Assembly (NCBI GenBank): GCA_963377175.1
Contig: CAUJNA010003824.1
Location: 185,928-249,927, forward strand
Source of the DNA: Effrenium voratum
Taxonomy: Eukaryota > Sar > Dinophyceae > Suessiales > Symbiodiniaceae
DNA length: 64,000 nucleotides
Direction: 5' to 3'
The notes under the pieces were generated by a model that saw nothing but the letters and a program-made list of their open reading frames with translations, was not told where the DNA came from and did no database searches. The translations under genes were made by a program, and so were the position numbers. Shown in pieces: positions 17,336 through 25,815 of this stretch (positions within the stretch are counted from its first letter, which is position 1; each line of letters begins with the position of its first letter).

Positions 17336-17628
17336 TTATCTCGAGAGGCTTCACTAGCCGAGATGCAAAACGCAGTCAGTAAAAATGCTTGAATGCAAAT
17401 GCAAATCAACAGGTCACAACATCGACACCGAACAGGAAGCAACAGCGACAAACAGAAACCGCAAAATGAATCAGGAAAGAGGGTCAGGAAATAGGCAGGT
17501 ACGCCGGATTGATCAGATCCGGTATCCACCGAAATGCCGTAGCTTCATTGGACTGGATAGGCAAATCGGCTCCAGTCCCCCTGCAATGTGGAATTTCCGA
17601 CCGTGCTCCAGGACGCTTCACACACACG
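17331..17628 (-). repeat. Pseudo-LTR, distal copy
   Basis: This 298-base sequence is nearly identical (a few substitutions) to 24700-24997 in the same orientation. It begins CACACTTATCTCGAG at the (CA)n side. In the element's direction it lies just after the Myb-like ORF stop. Confidence 0.9.
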
Positions 17629-17648
17629 GAGCCCCAACTGGGGCGACA

Positions 17649-18231
17649 TCACTTGTGCAAGGCCCATTGAGTCTTGCAAGCATCAATTGTGCGAGAAAGT
17701 CTTGTGGCGATGACTGACCACACATACTTGGCTTTGGATTTGGTCTTAAGGGAACGGAGGAGTTCAATCTCTCCCTCAGTCCAAGGCTGCGAGGCTTCAG
17801 GTTCGGCCTCAGTAGAGGCATCAGTCCTGGTCGATGTGGTAGCTTCGCTTGGTCCACGAGCAGGTTTTGGATGCCGTAGATCGTGAGGAGGCCAAATCAC
17901 GTGCGCGGCGAGCTCGTTTTTCGCCGGGAGAAGACGGAGGAGGGGTGGGCGGAGCCCAATGATCAGGGAATTGGTCGTCATGATCAGTGGGAAGGTGTTC
18001 ATCTGGAGCATCAGGAGGTGGCTCAAAGAGGTCCTCGAGGGGGGCCAGGAGGGGTGTTGGTGGTGAGTTGGTCAGGTCCTCAATGGCGGGGTTGAGCGTG
18101 GCCTCCGGTGCCAAATCAGGTTCAGCAGGCGGACTCTCAGGGAACTCGCGGATGGTGGCGATGCCTTGTTGGGCAATGCCAAGGATGAGTTCGAAGTCTT
18201 GGAGCAGCTGGCGTGCTGTGTTGGTATCCAT
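17649..18231 (-). pseudogene. ORF3 ending in Myb/SANT-like domain, frameshifted
   Basis: An ORF starting at 18231 (M-D-T-N-T-A-R-Q-L-L-Q-D-F) encodes a helical start and a long proline/acid-rich linker, then leaves frame near 17880-17920. The continuing frame (open from about 18026 to the stop at 17649) ends in about 46 residues with the Myb/SANT pattern: P-W-T-x-x-E-I-E-L-L, a W-S-V-I-A second helix and T-Q-W in the third helix (17649-17789). Myb domains bind DNA, including telomeric DNA. In a microsatellite-bound retroelement it could guide target choice, which is inference. The start overlaps the RT frame end, so ORF3 may originally have been fused to or coupled with ORF2. Confidence 0.55.
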
Positions 18232-21200
18232 GCTCGTAACGGATTTTGGTCAAACAGTCAAACAGCTGCGGCGCGAAAATCAGTTCAAATCTGTCAGGAT
18301 GCAAAGGCAGAGAAGAAAACCAGTGTGGTTCCGCAAAGGACGGTTTTTCTTCTCTTTGTAAGGTGAAACCGTGTTGGAGGTGCAACCTCTTCAACATTGC
18401 AAGACCCTGACCTCGCTGAAACTCAGGAAAGGACACTCGGTTGATCAGCGTGCGTCCGGAATAACATCCAGATTCCTTATGCATCAGTGGTGCGGCTGAC
18501 TTGACGGAGAGCATGTTGTGCTTCTCATGCGAGGGGATGATGGAGATGGTGCTGCTTGTGAGGTTCAGTCGGAACCCCAAGAAGTCCAGGGCGGCTTCTG
18601 TGTCCAGGAAGATGTCTCCTCCATAGAAGTGTTCGTCGCACAGTATGTTGGCTGCCGGAGTCGAGAGCCACCTGGGGGTTGCGATCACGAGTCTGTTGTC
18701 CACGTAGCGGAGTAGGAGAGTATCTTCAACGGAGCGAAGTCCCGATGTGATGTGAGTGTTGGTCCAACATTGTTCGGTGACCGCGATCACCATCAAACAG
18801 AGAGCTGGGGACGCGGGGGATCCCATCGGTGCCCCACGGGTTTGCCTGAATGAACGAAGGCCGACAGAGAAGATCTGCATGTCAAGGGTGGCCTGAATGA
18901 TCTCGGGGATGTCGTCGAGCCACAGGGTGCGTTGTGTGGGTTTGTGTCGGTGACGGCGTCCGTTGTAGACGCGGGTGATGGCAGAGGTGTCAAGTGTGTC
19001 CACTGTGAGGTGTGTGGTAGAGGAGTGTGGTTGTCGTTGTCGGTACCAGGTTAGCAGTAGTCGCCAGGCGAGGAAGGGTGCAAGCATCGGTCTGGAGGGG
19101 CCAGGTGGAATGAGGCCCCGGAATCGTAAACTGGGTCGAATGGCGGAAAGACATGCCTGGTGGTGTGGTTCAGGTAGGTGTGTGGCTATGCGATGAAGGA
19201 CATAGAGAGCGGCGGGTGGGAAGTCTCTGCTCCGTATGTAACGGATGGCATCAAATCGTCGTAGAGTGTTGCTGCCAAGATCGCCCAAAATCGCCACAAA
19301 TCCAGGCGGTTGTTCATGCGCTTGGCCAGGAAGGCCTGTTGTAGGGCGATGGGTAGTCGTAGTCGGCGGCGTTTTCGCCAGATGGTGGCGAAGCCCATGT
19401 GCCGGGATTGGGAGAAGTCCAATTGGCGTATGAAGCCCGTGCGTGGCCGGAAATGTTTCTCGATGCAGCCAAAATTGAGAGACGGTTGCAGTTCCTGGAT
19501 GTAGAACTGTTCAGTGGCAAATAGGTCCGTTGCCGGAACGACAGTGTGAATGGGCACCGAGGTGTAGTGGTGGAAAAAGTCGAAATGTGCCCACCACCGG
19601 ACTGCCAGTTCGGCATTGACCAGATGATGTCGCTGACCTTGGAGTAGTTTGCGAAGTTGGCTGCGGCCCCGTGCCATGAGGGAGGCGCGAGTGGCTCCGA
19701 GGTAGAAACAGGCCTGCCACTTTGGATGGCTGGTGAATCTCAGATAAACCGCTGAAGGGACAAGCTGAGAAGAGAAATCGGAAGCAGGGTTGTCCAGGCC
19801 AAGTCGAGTAAGCAGGGCTTTCAGTTTGCCGGAACCACAGGAGAGATGGCAGACGTCAAGTAGCTGAAGCTGTGCGAGTAGCCAGGAGCAAGAATGACGT
19901 GCGGTGACGTCATCGGTTGGGAAGAACCGAAGTGTGAAACGGAGGACAGTGAGAAGTTGGCAGCAGTGGTGTTGCCAAAATTTGTGCTGCCTGGCTGTGC
20001 GTCGTTGTCGGTGTGCTGTTGAGAGTCACTGGTAGATGTGACTCGCAGCGGCCAGGATGCGGCCCAAGGCCGATGACCCCAGTTTTGATAGGGTTCGCAC
20101 CGGGATGCCCCATAGCACAGCGGCTCGTTCGAGTTGGGCTCCGGTGCCGGAGTCCAGTGCGGTTGCCCATTTTGCGCAGTCGTTGGACCAGCTTTTTAGG
20201 ACTTGCCTGCTCTCTTTGCTGGTTTTCTGAGAGGTGATCCATCGCTGGACTTTGGTGTCGGAAATGTCGGGTGGGAAGTTGCTGGTGAGCCATTGGCAAA
20301 CGTGGGGAGGTGGTTGGAGCAAGTCGCGGGGCTCCTTCCAAGTGGGTGGGGAGGGGAGGGGGGGAGGGGTCGGAGTGCCGCCGTGGGTGGAGGGGGCTGG
20401 AGGGTTGCCGCCGTGGGTGGGGGGAGCCGGGGGGGGTTGGGAGTCGTCTGCAATGCGAGTGGGCAGGGGTAGAGCGGGGGATCCGTCCTGCGGTGATGTG
20501 TCAGGTGTAGTCAACCGTGGTCGCTTCATGCCGAAGTCCAGGAGGGAGGCCTGAGATGGATTGGCTGGGCGATTGTTGGATGAGGTGGGTGTGGGGGGGA
20601 GGGGGGGGGATGAAGCCTGCTGGGCGAGTTGGTTGTGTGCGTCAGCAAGCTGTTGCTGAAGCTGGAGTATGGTGGCCGCGGAGGCCGGGTCGGCCGTAGT
20701 GGTGGGTCGGAGGGAGATGAGGAAGTCGAAGATCTTGCTGGTGAGTAGCTTCATGGCTGCTGGTTTGGTGGTCGAGGCGCCCTCCTGCGTGGCTACATGG
20801 AGGGCGAGGGCGTCCAGGTCGAGGTGCCGTTGTCGGATTTGGCTGAGTAGTCCAGCAGCAAACACTGATTCCGGCATCGACTTTGCGACAACGATGCGGA
20901 CTTCGCCTCCGCGGGCGAGGTGACGCAACCACCAACTGTTCCACTGTTCGTGCATGAAGTGGAGGAGGGGGACGCGAGCGATGTCTTGTCCCTCGATGCC
21001 CATTTGCCGAGTACACGCGGTGTGCGTTATGACCTTGGGCAGGTCGTACCCCGCGACGCGGGTGGTGTCGTAGTGATCGTCGCCAGGGTTGAACTCGGGT
21101 GGTGTTGGGACTGAGTGGATGGGTCGAAGGGCCGGGGGAGGTTTGGATTGCGAGGCGGTGGAGGGGGAGGGGGAAGGGGGAGGGCGGGAGAAGGGGCCGG

Positions 21201-21627
21201 GGGGAGGGGGGGGAAAGGGGGTTGCCGCCGGGAGGGGGGGGGAGAGAGCCGCCAAAGGAGGGTGGACGAGGGCCGGGGTGTGGTGGGTAACGGGGAATAG
21301 GTTGGCCGTAGGTCTGACAGGGAGTCGGATGTGTAGCTGGCGGTGCCGATGCCGTGGAAGAGCATCCGTAGGAAGACCCGGACAGGGCCCCGCACGGGTT
21401 CCCGGCCATGTTGTTGCCGTACACGATGCCATGATGATGGGATGCCGTGGGCGAAGGCTGCGGTGGTAAGTTTTGCCTTTGGAGCGCCGTAACCAAACCT
21501 CGAGGGGGTTGGAAAGCCATGAGAAAACACGGGGGATAAGGAAATGTTCGAACCACAAGCTGGTGAGCGGAATCAAGCGGGTAAGGTCACAAGGTGAGAG
21601 AACGGTCGCGGAAAGGCAGAACAGCAA
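18137..21627 (-). pseudogene. ORF2: N-terminal region, GIY-YIG endonuclease, reverse transcriptase
   Basis: The frame opens at 21627 and encodes 533 residues (helical domain, then proline-rich linker) to an in-frame TGA at 20026-20028. The same frame continues to 19186 and contains a GIY-YIG nuclease: V-Y-L near 19750, F-Y-L-G-A-T near 19705, an arginine after it and T-E-Q-F-Y-I-Q-E-L-Q-P-S-L-N with the catalytic-type Glu near 19512. Around 19200-19297 coding moves to another frame, which carries the RT: Q-T-R-G-A-P-M-G-S-P-A-S-P (motif B, 18844-18806) and R-Y-V-D-N (motif C, 18709-18695), then a G-F-R-L motif D/E-like strand. The GxPMGSPxSP and YVD pattern fits Penelope-like or telomerase-related RTs. 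The second Asp of motif C is Asn. The RT frame has no genuine ATG (it opens at GTG), supporting fusion to the upstream frame. Confidence 0.7.
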
Positions 21628-21703
21628 AGCAAAGAAAAAAGGCGATCAAACAGTGCACCAATTCTTTTCCTGGTTGGGTGGAAGATGGTACACGTGCGCC
21701 CCG

Positions 21704-23560
21704 CTAAGCCGGGCGCTGCAGCGCGATGCCTCTCAGCATCGCAAACTTGGAGTGAAGGCACCACTTTTTGCCTCGGCGGCATGCGAAGTGGCGCCGCACG
21801 TTGTGTTGATCCTCGTGGCTTCCCCCGGATTCGAAGATTTTGTGCTGATTGATGGAGCGTAGTTCCCCAAAAGCGATGGCGCCGAGTTGAGACTTTCCGA
21901 TTGTAAAGTTCTGCAAGAGCTGGCCGAGCGTGTCGGGCGTGCTTGCCGTGGGGGTGGCCTGAGCGTAGCATCCAAAGCTCGGGTAGTCATGGTTCTCGGG
22001 CCTCCAAGCAGCGGGTCGGATCATGTTCTCATGGCACATGCGGTGCACTCGATCCGGGGTGGTGCCGTGCACATACATGACAGCGTGATGGGAGGCCGTG
22101 CCGGATCCAGCTTCCGGGTCTCCGCCAGCAACTGGCCAAGGATGAGGTCGGGGAAACCAAGTGGTTGCGAACACCAAGCCGTGTGATTCCCGTCCCAAGA
22201 GGTGGTAGAAGCTGGGATCGAACGGTATGGGATCATCCGTGTCCATGGTTCGCAGTTCCCAGCATTCCGCGAGGAGATCGGCATGTGAAGGTGGCAAAGC
22301 AGGGTCCAGGTCCATCAAAATGGCCTGAGTCTGTTCCACCCTGGAGATGTCCAAGGCTGGAAGCGGGTCCAGCTCCCCCAACTCCCTAGGCGTGGGAACT
22401 CGCAGCGGGTCAGTCTTGGCCGTGTCCATGACGTTTCTCCATAGATCAAGCCACCGGTTGTCGGCAGTGGTGGTGGCCTTGATGTCCGCCTCCGATGGAG
22501 GGGGATCCAAATCACCGGTGTTGTCGAAAGGGGGTTGGGGAGGGTGAGGAGTAGCCGGCGTGGGTCGGGGAGGGGGAGGGGGAGTGGAAGTGAAGGCCGC
22601 CGCAGGTGCTGGGTGAGGGGGCAAGCTAGTGTTGTGGTGGCCGGTGCGGGAAGTGGGGTGGGGTTGCTGCCCATGGTGCTGCAGTGACCAGGACGATCGT
22701 TTGTCCTGGGTGTTTCGGTGGCCGGTGTGGCTGGCGCCATGGTGGTGCATGTCCCAGCGGTTTTTGTTCTGTGGTGGGTATCCCCACGATTGGTTCCGCC
22801 AGTGTGAGGAGGAACATTGAGACTTGTTGGAATCCTTCCCGGAAGTGCGCCAGGAGGTGGAATCATGAGTAGTGTGAGTGGGTCGGTGCGAAGTCGTGGC
22901 ACTGGGTGCAGGGGAGTGTCGATGGTGGGACCTGTGTCGGGGGGAGCGGGAGCGGAGGGAGACAGTGGAGGGGTGTGCACGTCGGGAGTGGTGGGAGTGT
23001 CGGGAAAGGGAACGTGACCTGCTGTAGCTGCGGGATCGTCGGGTGTCGTGTCGTCGGTGCGACTTGTTGTGCCTGCGATGGTGGCTGGTGTGGGAGTGGG
23101 AGTGTCGGTGCTGTCTGTGGCGGGAACGGGATCTGCGAGGGTGGGGATGGTGCCGAGTGTCCGGGGGAGGGTGGTTGGTTGAGGAGGTAGCGGCAGGAGC
23201 CGCAGCGGCAGCGTCGGGCGCGCGCGCCGGCTGAGGCTCGGGCAGTGAAGATGGCATGCTGCTCTGAGTCATGAAAGGCATGATGGTGCCAGGTGCCAAG
23301 TTGCCGTAATTGGGAGGGCCACCGTAGGGCATCATGGCCATCGGGTTGCCAAAGTTCGAGAGGCCGCCGTAGGGCATCATGGGGAAAGGTGTGAAGGATG
23401 CCGTCTGCGAGTGGGGTGACGGTACAAGGTTCATGGGCTGCGTCATCTGGGATGACAGCTGCAAGTTCGGTCCACAATTGCCTGGTGAGCCGGACGCGGT
23501 GCCGGTCGCAATGCTGTGCAGGAGCGAATGCATCATGTCATAGAGCTGGTGTCCAGCCAT
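21704..23560 (-). CDS. ORF1: SR/H-rich protein with possible ART-like C-terminal domain
   Basis: The open frame extends upstream to 23617, but the start at 23560 (M-A-G-H-Q-L-Y-D-M-M) is preferred because it is repeated intact in the duplicated copy at about 24092. From that start the protein has about 618 residues. Domains in order are a Met/Pro/Gly-rich start, an arginine-serine-histidine tract resembling SR splicing proteins (roughly residues 130-230), and a proline-rich linker. A globular C-terminal third contains V-H-G-T, then about 25 residues later F-G-C-Y-A. H-G-T followed by G-x-Y-x-A resembles the ADP-ribosyltransferase/PARP fold. I did not see a clear catalytic Glu, so this is tentative. 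ORF1 lies upstream of ORF2 with a 76-base gap and may bind the element RNA. Confidence 0.5.
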   Translation of the reverse strand: MAGHQLYDMMHSLLHSIATGTASGSPGNCGPNLQLSSQMTQPMNLVPSPHSQTASFTPFPMMPYGGLSNFGNPMAMMPYGGPPNYGNLAPGTIMPFMTQSSMPSSLPEPQPARAPDAAAAAPAATSSTNHPPPDTRHHPHPRRSRSRHRQHRHSHSHTSHHRRHNKSHRRHDTRRSRSYSRSRSLSRHSHHSRRAHPSTVSLRSRSPRHRSHHRHSPAPSATTSHRPTHTTHDSTSWRTSGKDSNKSQCSSSHWRNQSWGYPPQNKNRWDMHHHGASHTGHRNTQDKRSSWSLQHHGQQPHPTSRTGHHNTSLPPHPAPAAAFTSTPPPPPRPTPATPHPPQPPFDNTGDLDPPPSEADIKATTTADNRWLDLWRNVMDTAKTDPLRVPTPRELGELDPLPALDISRVEQTQAILMDLDPALPPSHADLLAECWELRTMDTDDPIPFDPSFYHLLGRESHGLVFATTWFPRPHPWPVAGGDPEAGSGTASHHAVMYVHGTTPDRVHRMCHENMIRPAAWRPENHDYPSFGCYAQATPTASTPDTLGQLLQNFTIGKSQLGAIAFGELRSINQHKIFESGGSHEDQHNVRRHFACRRGKKWCLHSKFAMLRGIALQRPA

Positions 23561-24412
23561 CTCGCACGGGAGAGAGAAGGTTGGAAAGGGGTGAAAACAA
23601 AACCACAACTGCGGCAAAAATGCGTCAATGGTGCAAATGCATGCGAGCCAACTTCAACCTGCGAATCGAAACCAAACAGAGGGAATACCACCAGGGGACC
23701 GCCAAAACCCCGCGGCAACGGCAAAAGTTTCCACAGAAATGCATGCGAGCACAAAGGGGTTCTCAGAGGTGCCTGTCAAGTGGCCTCATGAAAGTGCCTC
23801 ATGTGGCTATGCCGATGAATCTGAACTGAACTCATGAATCTGAACTGAACTCATCCGAGACGAAAGCTTCCATAAACACCACGAATTGCAGAGTTGGTGT
23901 NNNNNNNNNNNNNNNNNNNNNNNNNNNNNNNNNNNNNNNNNNNNNNNNNNNNNNNNNNNNNNNNNNNNNNNNNNNNNNNNNNNNNNNNNNNNNNNNNNNN
24001 GGTCCACCATTGCCTGGTGAGCCGGACGCGGTGCCGGTCGCAATGCTGTGCAGGAGCGAATGCATCATGTCATAGAGCTGGTGTCCAGCCATCTCGCAAG
24101 GGAGAGAGAAGGTTGGAAAGGGGTGAAACAAAACCACAACTGCGGCAAAAATGCGTCAATGGTGCAAATGCATGCGAGCCAACTTCAACCTGCGAATCGA
24201 AACCAAACAGAGGGAATTCCACCAGGGGACCGCCAAAACCCCGCGGCAACGGCAAAAGTTTCCACAGAAATGCATGCGAGCACAAAGGGGTTCTCAGAGG
24301 TGCCTGTCAAGTGGCCTCAGGAAAGTGCCTCATGTGGCTATGCCGATGAATCTGAACTGAACTCATCCGAGACGAAAGCTTCCATAAACGCCACGAATCG
24401 CAGAGTTGGTGT
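23469..24412. repeat. Duplicated ORF1 start region flanking an assembly gap
   Basis: Sequence 23469-23900 is nearly identical to 24001-24412 (offset about 532, with a 17-base local duplication near 23824-23840 in the left copy only). Both include the ORF1 start codon and leader. Either two tandem retroelement copies meet here or two haplotype sequences were joined. Confidence 0.85.
23901..24000. other. Assembly gap, 100 N
   Basis: Exactly 100 Ns are the usual placeholder for a gap of unknown size. Flanking sequence is duplicated, so real content could be further retroelement copies. Confidence 0.99.
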
Positions 24413-24699
24413 ATGACCAACTCGTCACTGGCGCATGAAGCTTAGGAACCTGAAACCTCGTGGGTGCAGCCTTGCTTCAATGGCAGGCAGTGCAGGCAGT
24501 GCAACGCGCATGAAACCAGCAGAGCACCATTTGGGTGCGGAATACCTTAAGACCTCAAGCTGCAGCCTTGATCGTGGTCAATCGCGCTGAACTGAACTGC
24601 AGCTTGAAATTGAACACTTGAACGGTCTTCCCCTCGCAGGGGGCTCCCGCATGTGGCGAGTCCAGCCCACAGCGCCATGTCGGACAGGCCGTGGGTAAA

Positions 24700-24997
24700 C
24701 ACACTTATCTCGAGAGGCTTCACTAGCCGAGATGAAAAACGCAGTCAGTAAAAATGCTTGAATGCAAACGCAAATCAACAGGTCACAACATCGACACCGA
24801 ACAGGAAGCAACAGCGACAAACAGAAACCGCAAAAGGAATCAGGAACGAGGGTCAGGAAATAGGCAGGTACGCCGGATTGATCAGATCCGGTATCCACCG
24901 AAATGCCGTAGCTTCATTGGACTGGATAGGCAAATCGGCTCCAGTCCCCCTGCAATGTGGAATTTCCGTCCGTGCTCCAGGACGCTTCACACACACA
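24700..24997 (-). repeat. Pseudo-LTR, proximal copy
   Basis: This is the second copy of the 298-base repeat (offset 7369 from 17331). Its outer edge runs into a (CA)n tract at 24988-25012. Its inner edge starts CACACTTATCTCGAG. Confidence 0.9.
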
Positions 24998-25151
24998 CAC
25001 ACACACACACACTTCCAAACCCTTACCCATCCTGATCAGTTTCCCAAAAAGAACCTCCGTTCAAATGCAACAAGTTGCCCTTTTGCTTCTTGCAAAGGGA
25101 ACCGAATCCGCCGACGGCTCGACAATGTTGGGATCGTAAGGTCTGGAGAAG

Positions 25152-25256
25152 ATAGGTGTCCTTTTAGGGGAAATAGATGGCCCTGGTAGATGATTAAATT
25201 AACAGGTAAACCAGGAATCGCCCTCTATTTTTCTACCAAGACAACCAAAAAGCTAT
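25152..25256. mobile_element. MITE-like element, AGGTGTCCTTTTGG family
   Basis: ATAGGTGTCCTTTTAGGGG start, inner AAATAGATGG and CCAGGAATCGCCCTCTATTT. The right terminal repeat is truncated after CAACCAAAAAG. Confidence 0.6.
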
Positions 25257-25695
25257 GCGCAGTGGGTTGTCTCGTCAACCCGAAGGAACCCAGTCACGTC
25301 CGACTGGGCCCCGCGACTTCTGCGCGATCAGGTCCAGCACTGCGTTCTGGGTGGCCGGGTCGGTCCTCGGATGGAACCCAGCTGGTGCCTTGTTGGAGGC
25401 CCGTGAGCTTTGAGAAACCAAAAGGATCGAGACCACCCTAGACAAACCCGGGGCTTGCCAAACCACTTGGAACCACCCCACTTGGACGGTCCCTTTTGGA
25501 GGCAAATGGACACCGGCTTGGTTGGTACCCAACCTGAACTTCACTTAAAGTCAGTGCTCAGCGTGTAGCCAATCTCCCGGCCATGGGACAGATCTGCTGG
25601 CTTGGCTTTGAAGGCAACCGGAAACCCATGGAAGGCGAGTGTTTTGGGGTCCGCGTCCTCAATTTGTGTGACACAAAGCTTCCGAAAAGCCAGGG

Positions 25696-25815
25696 CGGTC
25701 CTCCAGTAGAGAGGTTAGAATAAGTTAGAACCAACTTTTTTCTGCAGTCTATTTTAGTAGGGGGTTTCCCCTCCCACACAAAAGGGGTGAGACATCGGGC
25801 ACTACTGGACCTAGG
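25696..25815. mobile_element. MITE-like element, GGTACC-palindrome family
   Basis: CCTCCAGTAGAGAGGTTAGA starts it, followed by a degenerate core palindrome, TCTATTTTAGTAGGGG and an ACCTAGG end. Confidence 0.65.

Larger units (their letters stand above)
17331..24997 (-). mobile_element. Penelope-like retroelement with N-terminal GIY-YIG, degraded
   Basis: Reading on the minus strand, the order is direct repeat (24997-24700), 5' leader, SR-rich ORF1, ORF2 with GIY-YIG nuclease then reverse transcriptase, a Myb-like ORF, and direct repeat (17628-17331). Both ends meet (CA)n tracts. Known features of N-terminal-endonuclease Penelope-like elements (Naiad and Chlamys clades) are endonuclease in front of RT, pseudo-LTRs and preference for microsatellites, and all three are seen here. 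ORF2 carries a stop and a frameshift, so this copy is probably inactive. A 100-N gap lies inside. Confidence 0.7.

Noticed and set aside
16528..17529. Very long open frames of alternating Cys-Val or Thr-His residues
   Set aside because: They are translations of the (CA)n array; no codon is excluded there, so stops never occur.
21089..21469. Glycine/arginine-rich plus-strand frames over ORF2
   Set aside because: They are antisense to the proline-rich linker of ORF2.
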